A stretch of DNA of 64,000 nucleotides from Siphonodentalium dalli (taxonomy: Eukaryota > Mollusca > Scaphopoda > Gadilida > Siphonodentaliidae): the NCBI GenBank assembly GCA_032622095.1, contig CP136066.1:189712816-189776815 (forward strand). Direction: 5' to 3'. The notes under the pieces were generated by a model, which saw only the letters and a program-made list of their open reading frames with translations, did not search any database and was not told the origin of the DNA. Position 1 is the first letter of the stretch, and each line of letters starts with the position of its first letter. This document shows positions 44,761-56,404 of this stretch, in pieces. Position numbers and translations under genes: made by a program.

Positions 44761-45701
44761 CGTCGCGGTATTGTTTACACGACCTTATATTTGTCAAATT
44801 ATATTATAAGATTCCAAATGATGTACATGTAGGTCCGAAATTAAGTGGTCTGCATGTGGAATAGTAGTCCTTACATATGCTTTGGCAGTGGCTATTTCAA
44901 TTAAATCCATCATTTTAGACGTCTATTATATTGGCATTGATCCATATGCAGAAATCCCTAACGAATTATCGCGTTCACGCGCACTAACAATGCCTATTCA
45001 AATCATCGGCATGTGTGATATTGTCTTTGCTAGTCTGTATTCCGACGATCTGGTGGCTGCTGTAAAGTTATTAGTACATTCATATATACATTCGTCTCCC
45101 AAAGAGCTTATTGGACCACGCCATACCTAATAAGTCATGGAAAGTTCACACAAATTGAGCCATCGCATCCCACTGCTTAATATGGACATTACCCGCGGTG
45201 TGACAGACCTTCCTTACATCCCGAGAGAACGATTGGCTCTCATGCTTCGTAATCGTGTTCGAATTAACACCTCAGCCAATGAGCCATCGGAATAGGTTCT
45301 GTGACGTATTTATCGGTGCCGCTCCCGGAGATGTTCCGTGAGATGTCAATTAGGACCTGAGGTATTTATGCGACATCGCGGAAACGATAGGACCACTTCG
45401 ACGACTGAATCAATCCAACACAGGCGATACTTCCCCGCTCTGTTAAAGACCAACGTGACATTATCAACCCGTTTATACAGGTACGTGGTAATTATTTCTT
45501 TTCTTAAATATAAGATATTCAAGATAAATTACACCCTTACAGTGACCATCCATGGACAACTGGCATTGTTGCAATGTCGTGCTGTCGATGGCCAGCAATG
45601 TTTGCTATGATGTTGTTGTGTGAAAGCGCTGATATGAATTTTTTTTTTAATTGTCAATGTAGCGGTCTGCAGGTGAATCCGCACTCATGAACATGCGGGT
45701 T
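44761..45701. other. unassigned stretch
   Basis: Two frames of 82 and 90 codons (44882-45130 and 45338-45610) have no recognisable domains. No other signal seen. Confidence 0.3.
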
Positions 45702-46092
45702 TTAACCCTTTACCTAACAAACCGGCCAAAACCGGCCAAATAAAGCTTCAACAGCCTAAAATATCTTCGGTCTGTCTCAATAGAACCATACAAATATGGA
45801 TATCATTGGAACCGGCTCCTTGACCACATTGTGATAGTTACAGTTATGCCCTGTGCCAATGCATTCTCTTATATATGCGAGTCGACCATAGGTCGCCTCG
45901 CATATATAAGAGAATGCATTGGCCTAAAAAAAAAATCTTTTTTAACATTTTTTCTTACATTCTTTAACAATTTTATAATTTTTAATGTGTTAAGCCAATG
46001 CATTCTCTTATATATGCGAGGCGACCTATGGTCGACTCGCATATATAAGAGAATGCATTGGCACAGGGCCCTTCTGTTGGGTAAAGGGTTAA
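45702..46092 (+). mobile_element. TTAA-type hairpin MITE, CCCTTTACCC family
   Basis: Bounded by TTAACCCTTTACCTAACA and TGTTGGGTAAAGGGTTAA. Long left subterminal region (AACCGGCCAAAACCGGCC, GATATCATTGGAACCGG), then hairpin module, AT-rich centre (TTTCTTACATTCTTTAACAA), mirrored module, short right end. Near identical in layout and sequence to 52114-52513. Confidence 0.88.
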
Positions 46093-46547
46093 AGGTACTC
46101 AATCCGATAAGACGCTCCTGAATTACTATTTCTTTGGCTTCGGGGGTAAAAAATATTTGATTAGAGTCGAGAACCCATCCATCAAAGGTCAGAGTGATCA
46201 GATATCGACGTTTGAAATCTATTATTTTAATTTTTGGTGGCCCAGTAAACAATGGACGAGAAGACTTATCTGACCAAATTGCGGATGAAGATGGATAACT
46301 CTAAAATCAAGTGTTTTTTTTGTGTCCGACAATTGACAAACCGGCAACTTTTCGTTGACCAAAATGTTGATAAATAACAGGTTTTTGGGCAATTTTATAC
46401 TATAGTTGACTGTGGTTAGCATTACTTTTGGGCAATTAATCGATTCTGATAACTGAAGCGACATTTTTAAAATGTCGTTGTTGTTGTTGTTGTTGTTGTT
46501 GGAATCTGATGATATTGGGACCATCGAATCGGATTGAGTACCTTTAA
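46089..46547 (+). mobile_element. TTAA-type MITE, AGGTACTCAATCCGAT family
   Basis: TTAAAGGTACTCAATCCGAT at the left is mirrored by ATCGGATTGAGTACCTTTAA at the right. Its left TTAA is the same four bases as the right TTAA of the preceding MITE. The interior includes TTTGGCTTCGGGGGTAAA, AGAGTGATCAGATATCG, a (GTT)n run near 46480 and GTTGACTGTGGTTAGCATTA, all shared with the copies at 46.8, 49.0 and 62.0 kb. Confidence 0.88.
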
Positions 46548-46649
46548 ATTATTTTAGCAATGGTTGAACTGGTTGCTGGAAGTGGTCTCTGATCGGGGTC
46601 GTTTTGCAATAATTCGGGTACTTGGGGAATGACACCGGTTTACAATGTC

Positions 46650-46790
46650 AATGTAAATATTGTTAATCCAATGCATTCTCTTATATGTGCAAGACTCCCT
46701 ATATATGAGAGATTCGCATATATAAGAGAATGCATTGGCACAGGGTTTTCGCAAACATTATGGAAGCACCAGTCATTGAAACTAAATTTT
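46650..46790 (-). mobile_element. hairpin MITE fragment, CATGAC family
   Basis: A single hairpin (CCAATGCATTCTCTTATATG ... TATAAGAGAATGCATTGGC) is followed by CACAGGGTTTTCGCAAA and ACCAGTCATTGAA, the inverted subterminal sequence of the 15297 and 37773 elements. The other half is missing. Confidence 0.6.
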
Positions 46791-46845
46791 TCGAAAGGCG
46801 ATATATGATCATCAAAACCTATTGAAGATGCATAATCCGAATTAA

Positions 46846-47353
46846 CACTCGCAAATTACTATTTCCTTGGCTTCGGGGGGGGGATTTGATTCGAGTCGAG
46901 GAACCCACCAATCAAAGCTCAGAGTGATCAGATGTTTCACCACCAATAATTGTTAGTGGCCCAGTCTACGAGAAGACGGTCTCGGGCCAAATTGTGGATG
47001 AAGATGGATAACTATAAATAAAGTGGCTTTTTTTGTGTCAGATATTTGACAAACAGGCAAAATTTCGTTGAACAAAATGTTGATAAATAACAGGTTTTGG
47101 GCAATTTTATACTATAGTTGACTCACCCTGGGGATAAATATCAGATATACCAGTATATACTATACCAGTGCGTTATAGTATATATTGGTATATCTGCTAT
47201 TTTCCCCAGGGGCCTGTGAGTTGACTGTGGTTAGCATTTTTTGGGGCAATTAATCGATTCTGATAACTGAAGCGGCATTGAACAAAAAGTTGTTGCGATT
47301 GTTGTTGGAATCTGATTATATGGGGACCATCGAATCGGATTGAGTACCTTTAA
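46846..47353 (+). mobile_element. AGGTACTC-family MITE, interrupted by a hAT-like insertion
   Basis: Interior sequence parallels 46110-46547 throughout. The right end ATCGGATTGAGTACCTTTAA is intact (TTAA 47350-47353). The left terminus is eroded. At 47124-47218 it is split by a 95-bp inverted-repeat insertion absent from the sister copies. Confidence 0.8.
47124..47218. mobile_element. 95-bp hAT-like MITE with 8-bp target duplication
   Basis: AGTTGACT occurs at 47116-47123 and again at 47219-47226, whereas the sister element at 46.4 kb has it once (ATAGTTGACTGTGGTTAGC). The inserted sequence runs CACCCTGGGGATAAATATCA ... TTTTCCCCAGGGGCCTGTG, with imperfect inverted ends. An 8-bp duplication and CA...TG ends fit the hAT superfamily. 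Confidence 0.8.
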
Positions 47354-48025
47354 TGGGCTCATTGTTAGGATCTATGTAATTTCTTGTTATTAAACCAATA
47401 AATGCACCGATGGTAGTTCTATGGCGTCAAACCGGTCTTTTATTGTTATCTGCATATACTAGCCGTACTTCGCTTTATTCAAATTCAAGATTTCCCCAGC
47501 ATGCAACGTTATAACTAGAAATCAACAGGTCTGCCAATCCCGTGGCATTACAACAAAATAATTGACGATGCAGGGGTTGTTACTTCCGCGGAATTTTGGT
47601 TTTTCTGTTTCACAATTACAATAGTTGGAAATGTCACGTTGTTGGCTTTATATTTTCGATCGGGATTCACTAAATTCGACTCGGACCCATCCTGACCACT
47701 CATGGACTATCTGGGAACGAGTTCCGTGCCGTGACCAGAACCGCACAGGAGTACTCATAAAACACACCCATGTTAGGATTCATGTCCCGGTTGATAAAAA
47801 ATATGCGACCCACCGGGCCCGCACTTGAAATTGTAAGCACATCGTGTGAGTATGCCCCTATTGAAGCTATCCGCACAAAACACGAGCAAATACCCCATCA
47901 AAGTGCATGCAATCAACCCCCGTAATAACACCATTTCGATTACGGTAAATGAATCTTCTCGTCTACAAAATACAAGGCAGAGTTCAGTTTCCCTCGCTGT
48001 GCTGGTTTTACCACTGCCATTACGT
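47354..48025. other. unassigned stretch
   Basis: Short open frames only (67-95 codons); none recognised. Confidence 0.3.
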
Positions 48026-48194
48026 ACAGTAATGCCCAAAGTAATTGACCACTTAACCACAACAGAATTATGGGTAATTTTTCAGGATTTAGCTTTCCGA
48101 TGAATGGCAACAAGCCATATTTCCGACTTAATCCTGAAAAATTACCCATAATTCTGCTGTGGTTAAGTGGTCAATTACTTTGGGCATTACTGTA
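48026..48194. repeat. near-perfect inverted repeat, about 65-bp arms
   Basis: TACAGTAATGCCCAAAGTAA on the left and TTACTTTGGGCATTACTGTA on the right bound arms that continue through CACTTAACCACAACAGAATT and ATGGGTAATTTTTCAGGATT, with about 36 bases of loop. Few mismatches, so recently formed. Overlapping frames are shadows of it. Confidence 0.9.
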
Positions 48195-48289
48195 TATAAA
48201 GATATTAAATACCGCATTATTTTATTGAAGAATTTTGTCGGCTACAATTCATTCTGATTCTATCTAGTCTCTAGTAAATTTTAGTAAGG

Positions 48290-48435
48290 ATCTCACATGA
48301 GTTTATATTTTATACGGAATTTATCAACCGAGTTCACTAAATTCGATTTGAGCCGAGGTTTACCGAGGCTCAAATAGAATTTAGAGGACGAGGTTGATAA
48401 ATTACGTATAAAATAGGACGAGTGTGAGATACCTT
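48290..48435. repeat. imperfect inverted repeat
   Basis: GGATCTCACATGAG and TTTATACGGAATTTATCAAC pair with GTTGATAAATTACGTATAAA and GAGTGTGAGATACC. The inner part GAGCCGAGGTTTACCGAGGC is GC-richer. Probable decayed palindromic element. Confidence 0.7.
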
Positions 48436-49009
48436 TTATCACATGATCAAATAAACCCGAAGCAACGCGAAATATTCATCGAAAACAACAATCATAAACT
48501 ACAGCGATCGCAAGTTATTTGAAGAACGCCGTGACGTCATCACACGCGCTGATATTAAACGTGTCTATTACCGATAATTATGAAACTGCTTTTATGGCCA
48601 AATTATGTGATAAAAGAAATTATTGGCTATCGAAAAACACGTCAACATAGATGTTGTCAAAATAAAAGATATTTCGTAAGAGATTCTTTAATTTCAAATT
48701 ATGTACATGGTAGTAAAAATCAAAATGTTGTAACCAAGTTTTGGTTTTATTTTGTGGAAGCTTGCGAGTTTATTATACGGTGAGCGGAAGTTGGAAACGT
48801 GTTTACAACAACTACTAAAATGTTGTTTCCTGGCAGCTAGCTAGCTTTGTTTTCTGTTGACAGGAGTAACATGTAGTTTCTATAACATGCACTGAAAATA
48901 ACAGTGTAGGTCATGGCCAAACGTGGCCTATGGTCAATATATATTATATTGATACTATAGTAGTAGGTAGAAGTATTTCATGTACTTGTCGGCATATCGC
49001 ATTAACGTG
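48436..49009. other. unassigned stretch
   Basis: No gene or repeat recognised. GCAGCTAGCTAGC lies near 48834. Confidence 0.3.
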
Positions 49010-49244
49010 GCGGAAATGAGAATTCACTGGATTAAATTGGGGTTTGAAGAAACTTTAAGAATGACTCATGGTTACAGGCTATTGTAAAAAAATGACACGT
49101 TGTGGGAAATTTTATACCATAGTTAACAGTGGTTAGCATTATTTTGTTGTATTTATTCGATTCTGATGACTAAAGCGTATTTTGAAGAAATGTTGTTGAT
49201 GTAACTTGATGATATTGGGACCGTCTGATCGGAATGCTAACCTG
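49010..49244 (+). mobile_element. degraded AGGTACTC-family MITE fragment
   Basis: ATTTTATACCATAGTTAACA, GTGGTTAGCATTATTTTG and GATATTGGGACCGTCTGATC align to the right half of the 46089-46547 element. The right terminus has been replaced by hairpin-MITE sequence starting about 49247. Confidence 0.65.
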
Positions 49245-49610
49245 AACCATAGGTCGCCTCGCATATATCAGAGAATATATTGGCCTAACAATTTTTTTTA
49301 TCAATTTTTTTTACATTCGTTAACAATTTTTATCATTTTAATTATATTTTTTTCTCACATTCTATAACAGTTTAAAAAAAAAATTATATTCTTTTAAACA
49401 ATTTCATTTTTTCAATTTTTCTTACATTCTTTAACAATTTTATCATATTGTTTCATTTTTCTTACATTCTTTATAAATTTTTAGCATTTTTTCTTACATT
49501 CTTTAACAATTTTTATCATTTTTTTATCATTATTTCTTACATTATTTTACAATTATTTTTATCATTTTTTTTCATATTTTCTTACATTTTTTAACAATCA
49601 TAAAAATATA
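49245..49610. repeat. half hairpin module plus expanded AT-rich MITE core
   Basis: CCATAGGTCGCCTCGCATAT...TATTGGCCTAACA is one half of the shared hairpin. It is followed by about 320 bp of imperfect repeats of TTTTTCTTACATTCTTTAAC, the core unit of the hairpin MITEs, here more extended than in any complete copy. A solo hairpin at 50215-50262 may be the other end of the same insertion. Confidence 0.65.
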
Positions 49611-50754
49611 TATAACCTTGATTGTGAAATAATCAATTTTATTTTCTAGGGAGCGTACTAAATTAAATAGGTCCGGGACTCCGGGTGGGATCGCGGTACC
49701 CCTTTAACAACAGGATGTACATTTTATATACGGTAATGCGCAGTCTCTTTGTCCTCCATCTATCGGGAATAGAATCAATATTTATTTTGTCCAAACATAA
49801 TTCCCGTAATTCCTTTGATATCAGAATTCATTTTCCCACCCTCCCACCCCAATATTATGTTAGCAGCTTGAGATTTATGTTTCATCTATCACTTATCCGT
49901 CTCTTGAAATTCGAAAACTTTTATTATGGCTACATATATGTTACCACTATTACTAAGGCAATAGCTAGTTTATGATGCTAGGTATGTTTATGGAACATTG
50001 TTATATATCAACAGGTGGGAAGGCGGTTATTGGCCTCCACCTTCTTGACAATATATTTTGTTTAAGTTATTATTGGTTGTTTATGTTTATAATAATAAAC
50101 AGCCCAATTGAATCTGAACTACGGTGTTTGTTGTCAATGAACAAGCTCATCCTCCGAGTTCCCCTCTTGTCCCTATACATAGGCTGTAGATTCCGAAGAA
50201 CATAAATAATTTGTCAGGCCAATGCATTCTCTTAAGTATATATAAGAGAATGCATTGGCAGTGAATTTAACCATTTCAGTCGAATATGTGCCGGTGGTTG
50301 GTCGTAACCTTCTGCATGGCGTTATTGTTGTGAAGGGTAATCATGTTCTATACGGGGATTGTTAGATTGGCAAGATGATTAGCGGTTTTATATCTTGTCG
50401 GTCGGATCGATCCAAAGCACAGTCAAATCCGTTAATCCATGCCCATATTATAAAATTTAAGTTTAACGAGTTACAATATGTTCGTACATGTACGGACATA
50501 CGGACTGGTGGACGGACGGAGCCATCGACAATGTAACCGAACCACCTTCGGGGGTCGGGGTGGGGGTCGTAATACTTGTGTTGTCGAACAGATACTGACA
50601 ACAGATAGTCCACAACCACGACATCGCGATACTAACTATATGTAGTGCAGATTTGCTTGTGTATATCTCGCATACATACCGGCATGTTAATTTAGTGTTG
50701 TAACTGAGATCTTGAACCTTAATAAATTTGTTTTCGTCTGTCACTGTTCGAATT
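49611..50754. other. unassigned stretch with a solo hairpin at 50215-50262
   Basis: The hairpin CCAATGCATTCTCTTA / TAAGAGAATGCATTGG lacks the usual GTCGACC loop. The rest holds no recognised gene; frames of 77-96 codons have no domain. Confidence 0.4.
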
Positions 50755-51250
50755 CGACGACATGATTTTGTAAACCATCTCTATAAATCCGGATGCCGCT
50801 CCACTGTCACTAAACTTGTCGTTCCCAATGGAGTATGCAGAAATTTACGATTCCCACCCACGCAGCTACCACAAACATTACCCTAAAACTCGAAGGACAA
50901 ACTGTTCTCTCGGCGATGTAATAATTGCATCCCAAAATATGCAAACTTATACCAGCTTCTCTTCGGGAAGTACATTTTAGTACTTTCGAGAGGCAAAACA
51001 TTGGCTCGGGAGGTGCAAAGTTATCACGTTCGAATGATGGTGGAACAGTACACCGAGAAGTAGTTTACCTCCCACTTGGGGGGTCAAAAGCGAGTTTTTG
51101 CTTCATGTCCTTCCATACCGCAGTCGACGTTGTGGTTTTGCCCATATTAACCCTGTTGCCGCTTGGCTGTCGCAAAAACATGTCGTTCTTAATGGAGGTT
51201 GTAGAGATATAAGACCGATGAGTTTAGCACTACGCCAGTTAGGTAGGAAG
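50755..51250. repeat. dispersed repeat Z, copy 1
   Basis: Words such as ATGCCGCTCCACTGTCACTA, TGTCGTTCCCAATGGAGTA, CGAGAAGTAGTTTACCTCCC and AAGACCGATGAGTTTAGCAC recur in altered order at 52679-53000 and 54010-54215. Confidence 0.55.
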
Positions 51251-52113
51251 GAACAACTTATTTGGATTCAACACACACGACAAACCTTCGAAGGAGTTAT
51301 GTTTATTCAATTAAGAACACGTGCTTCTCAAACCACAACTCAGACAAGACAAAACCTGGTCACACTTAACGGAGACATTTCCCAATCGCTCCCACTCACA
51401 CATAGTCAATCACATCACTATCACACTATGGCGCAACCACTTTTCTTTCTTCCTTTCTTTCTTTCTGCACTTCTACGTTCAACATGAACAATTAAAAAAA
51501 GGAGACCACACTGTAATGCAGTGTGACAATAGCATAAACAATGAAGAGTGAATGCAGCATTATTATACATGTGCAGGTAGCTCTCACCAGCAGTGATTAA
51601 ATAAAAGGAAAATTGTCTGTAACAATGAAACTTCTTCCACATTCCAGAGATCCAACGAAAAGATAAACATCCTATTCCTGGGCAAATAAAATGTTGTTAA
51701 AACATTAATAAATCACATCACAAAATAGCTCAAAACATTATGACACTTCCATCAGTATCACCTGGCTATAGCGGCTATGTTCATAATATTAAAGCCTTAT
51801 TAAAACACAATGTTGGACATTTAATGATGTATTTTCGTATCTTCACACTTCCATCATAATGCATAACTAGATTCTGGCAAGTGTCCAAGTATGGATGGTG
51901 AGTGTTGCCTTGGTGTCAGGCAGAGAAGAAAGTTTTGTCAGCCTTACAGTATAGCTCACTCACTTGACCTGACTGTCAGCAAAGTACCAGCACACCATGA
52001 AATTGAAACATCACTATTACACTATGGCGCTATATGTGTGTGTAACCGTCAATACATCATTGACTAATATTGGTGCAACTGAAATCCCAACGACAAGCTA
52101 TCACACAATTTTG
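51251..52113. other. unassigned stretch
   Basis: Includes CTTTCTTCCTTTCTTTCTTT near 51445 and a short repeat Z fragment at 52050-52105. The 129-codon frame at 51098-51487 starts in repeat Z and is not convincing. Confidence 0.3.
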
Positions 52114-52513
52114 TTAACCCTTTACCCAACAAACCGGCCAAAAACGGCCAAATAAAGCTGCAACAGCCTAAATTATCTTGGGTCTGTCTCAATAAAACCA
52201 TACCAATATGGATATCATTGGAACCGGCTCATTGACCACATTGTGATGGTTACAGTTATACCCTGTGCCAATGCATTCTCTTATATATGCGAGTCGACCA
52301 TAGGTCGCCTCGCATATATAAGAGAATGCATTGGCCTAAAAAAAATCTTTTTTTAACACTTTTTACCATTTTTTCTTACATTCTTTAACAATTTTATAAT
52401 TTTTAATTTGTTAAGCCAATGTATTCTCTTATATATGTGAGGCGACCTATGGTCGACTCGCATATATAAGAGAATGCATTGGCACAGGGCCGTTCTGTTG
52501 GGTAAAGGGTTAA
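52114..52513 (+). mobile_element. TTAA-type hairpin MITE, CCCTTTACCC family
   Basis: TTAACCCTTTACCCAACA to TGTTGGGTAAAGGGTTAA, 400 bp, same orientation and organisation as 45702-46092, with only scattered differences. Both TTAA copies are intact. Confidence 0.9.
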
Positions 52514-52678
52514 CCGCCATAAAACTTGACGGGCAACCCGTTCCCCTAAGGCGGGTGCCTTATTTCACAAGCTTCTCAATTAGAGGGTTATTAACAATGA
52601 AAGAACAATGCAACACTCAACTTTGGATTAAGGGTCTCCCCCCCCCCCCCCCCGAGTGTCAAATTACCACTTATCAGG

Positions 52679-53000
52679 AAGTACACATCTCCTGTATGAA
52701 ATTTAGCACTTTCGATGGCTGGTGAAATAATGCACCCACGAGAAGTAGTTTACCTCTCTATCGGTGGATAAAAAGCGCGTGGTTTCGTATTCGACGTTAT
52801 CGTTTTTAAAAGCCTTTCAATCAACCCATATGCCGCTTCACTGTCGCTAAACCTGTCGTTCCCAATGAAGTAGAGACTCGCCGTCAATGCTTAAATGCAT
52901 CATTGATAACGCAATTACTAATATTGGTGCAAATGAAATCCCAACGGTACAGCGATTGCACAACACCCTAAAACACGAAGGACAAGCTGGGCTAACCCCA
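52679..53000. repeat. dispersed repeat Z, copy 2
   Basis: Shares GAAGTAGTTTACCTC, ATGCCGCTTCACTGTCGCTA, TGTCGTTCCCAATGAAGTA and AACGCAATTACTAATATTGG with the neighbouring copies. A 15-base C run sits upstream at 52639. Confidence 0.55.
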
Positions 53001-53100
53001 CTACTGCCATAGTAAAGACCCAAACAATAGTAGCGAATCGTAGCCAGAGGCTAACACAAAAGTAATGTAAATATTGTTTTATAGTTTATCTGATACTAAT

Positions 53101-53152
53101 ATTATTTATTATTATTATTATTATTATTATTTTATTATTATTATTATTTATT
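53101..53152. repeat. (TTA)n microsatellite
   Basis: About 16 TTA/TTAT units, preceding a GC-richer palindromic segment at 53155-53280 (GGGCCTATAAGCGG and CCACTAATAGGCCC). Confidence 0.95.
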
Positions 53153-53289
53153 AACGGCTCGACGGGACTGATTGAAGCCCATGCAAGGGCCTATAAGCGG
53201 TCCCGTATTAGACGAAGTCGAGGGCCACTAATAGGCCCCCGATGGCTGTTAACCATTCCGGGGTCCGTCAATGAATCTATGTTAATGAA

Positions 53290-55198
53290 TTAGAGAACGC
53301 CCTATAAAGTGATACTATTATATATAACAAAGGCACCTTATTACTATTGTAGTAATAATCAGTAATTGTCACCGTGTTACAAGTAAGAGAAAGATGATTT
53401 TTATGGCAGAGAGTTGTGCATCTGAGGTGATATGAGGGCAACTATTCATGCTGGTGAGCAAAATTTAACAAACATACATACCCAAAAAATGGATGCCACA
53501 TTTTTGCTGATAATTAATCATCATACATTAAGCACGGGCGGCGTTCGTTGCAGAAATATTCATATTTGTTCAAATCGCCATCATCAGAAGGAATATTAAA
53601 ATATATATAGTTCTGTTCATATGCCAAACATAATCAGCGCGTAAATAGTATATTGTCGTCAGGACATACGAAGGTGTACGTAAACAAGAGTCTGCTCGTG
53701 TTACAGAAGTTGTGCTTCTGTTTACAGAACACAGCGCAATTCTATTGGTTAATCACACAAATATGATATTAGCGCTTTTTAGTATTTCCATATCAGGAAA
53801 ACAGTAACAAATAATGCTCTTTATGTTTACCATATCCGGATCTCAACAAGAGCCAGGAAACGTAACGTCTCTCTATATTTTACTATTCTTTCTGTTTATG
53901 GCGGTTTTTGACGGAGGTGAATATTTTAACAGCATACCCTGCGCCAACGCCGCCCGCATCTTTAAGGGCGGTATGTTATACCTGTATGATTATTTGCACC
54001 GAAAGTAATTCAGACGCCGTTTCATTGTTACAAATCATGTCGTTCCCTGTGGAGCATGCCGGGATATACGACCGATGAGTTCAGCACAATCTCTATGTTT
54101 CGCCGGCAAAACTTCTGCATCATTGATAACGCAATTACTAATATTGTTGCAAATGAAATCCCAAACGACGCAGCTATCGCGCAACTACCATAAAAACTAG
54201 AAACCTTGCAATATGTTATAATGAGCGCAATCAGTGACATGTCATGCCGGGATTCCATATTCCATTATCCAATATTTAATAAGTAACACGTGCATTGTGT
54301 TAAGGCAAAATGTATTAGATATACCGTGTTCCTTTCTACGTTCGTATGAGTCATCAGGACAATAATAAACCTTTTCGCAAAATTGACGACCACTGTACGA
54401 TAATGCTTGTGATAAAATAGTGCCGTTCAAACTTCTTGCCACTCACAGTAAGATGACTGGTTCTGTTTGTCGTAATTATTTTGTACTTAAATATGTTGTT
54501 ATAACGTCATAGTCAGTGGTCTGTTCGATGATTGCATGAAACGCTATCATGTCCATCCTTAGTTTATCGAAACCGTAATCGTACATACAAATATGGTAAA
54601 ATGACAATTGATAGAAAGAACACATATTCTAGTGACGTATTACCCTATTCGTAATTCTTATCAGTAGTAGTCATGCGAAAGGTGTGAAGTATATATCGAC
54701 GTAAAGAGATGAAAAGTGACAGGTTGCCAGCTTTCATATTAATATATGGCGCTGATGCGACCAATTATTCCAGCCTCACATAACAAAACAGAAGAGATGC
54801 AACGCGCATCTTAATCGAGAATGTTTTATCTAATGTGTTTCGGATGGATACATTTCGCGAGCGCGTAGAGTTCGAAAGAAGATTCGAGATTATGATGCAA
54901 GTTGTGTTCTGTATTTGTTCTACACCGTTGTCAGATAAGTTCAATCCATGACTGCCACCTTCATTGATATATAGCTACCTCTATTGTGATTTAAGTCTGA
55001 CGAATAACCAGTAATGATCGAGACATCTTCCGCAGCGGGTCTTTGACATAATGTACGCCATCTTCCTTGGCGACAACGTCAACAGAAATAGTTCCGGCTT
55101 GTATTCCACTAGAGGTATACAATAATATATATTCAATGGCTGTGATTCTGTTGAATAGGTGTGCCCCACGTCAATGGGTGTGGAATAAATGCATGCTA
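53290..55198. other. unassigned stretch with repeat Z copy 3
   Basis: Bases 54010-54215 match repeat Z (GTCGTTCCCTGTGGAGCATG, CATCATTGATAACGCAATTA, AAATGAAATCCCAAACGACG). Remaining sequence shows no recognised gene; frames are under 80 codons. Confidence 0.35.
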
Positions 55199-55307
55199 TA
55201 CTCGTCCCCAGTTTATACCGAAATTTACAAAACGAATCCTCTGGCGAGGTCCAGACCTAATTTATTGGACGAGTTTTGTAAATTTCGCTATAAACTGGCG
55301 ACGAGTT
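55199..55307. repeat. inverted repeat, 34-bp arms
   Basis: ACTCGTCCCCAGTTTATACC...TTTACAAAAC pairs with GTTTTGTAAATTTCGCTATA...GGCGACGAGT around a 40-base loop. Confidence 0.8.
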
Positions 55308-56404
55308 GTAGATTATATTTAAATTATTTATTACTTGATTCCAACTCCCCCCCCCCATAAAACACACTTAAATCAATAAATGTGACGTGAAATTAACATC
55401 GGCTTATATAAGGCCTGTGAGGACGCTTCACATGTGTGAACGCACCCTTACAAGGTACAACTAATGACCGTTTTTGTTATATCCGTGTAGAATACGGACT
55501 AACTTCACTGTGCTACAACCGTTGTTGTAGTCTAATCTACGATCGTTATGTGATTCCAATAGCCGCGCCTAAGAGATATCAATTTCAATTACAAGATACG
55601 AGTGCGGCGACGTAACAATGAACAGGACCGTCCGACAAACACATAATGAAATAACCGGAAAATTAGCAAAAGCCACGTTTATTTTTTCCGGTTAAAGCCC
55701 ATGAGTGTAGTGTTCGCGCGACCGTTGTCATTCAATAGACATTCTACTGAAGGCTATATGTGTGCTAACGTGTGATATTCTTCCGCGACGTATAATAGCC
55801 ATCAGATTGGTTGTGAAATATCACGGGTTATAATTAGTCCTAATATAGATATCGTCTCTGGTCGATTAACCCGGCGTATTTGATTGGCGGTTAGATGTTT
55901 AATCAATGGGAATGATCTGTGGAGTCAAGATATCTGATTGAACCTTAAATGTAGTCAACTGGTTGTTTGAAGTATCGAACTATACTTAGTAATGTTAGCG
56001 TCTGTCACCTTCCAGTCCAGTCCGGTTCCAGTGATAAGTCTATATAAAGACATATTATGTACTTGGTCGGGTGCATGAAACTGATCAGTTAGTAACCAGA
56101 CGCTATGCCAACTGGAGGAATGTAGCATTTTATCAACATCGCCGAAAATCTTAAGTAAATCGACCGTACCACTTTATACAAAACATCATCCGAACTACAC
56201 TCAATTGTAAATATTTACTACTCGATTCGGAACGCATCTATCGGCGATAAACTAACGAAAACGATTTCGCCATCGAGAGTGACTGCATTTAATTAATATA
56301 TAAGAATAACGGTGTGTGTTGTCAATTTGGATATAATATTTGTAAAAATTACTACTTTGAACAAGATTATTCTCCATTTATATTTGATCACCTACCGGAG
56401 TGTT
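55308..56404. other. unassigned stretch
   Basis: No gene or repeat recognised. C run at 55347. Confidence 0.3.
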
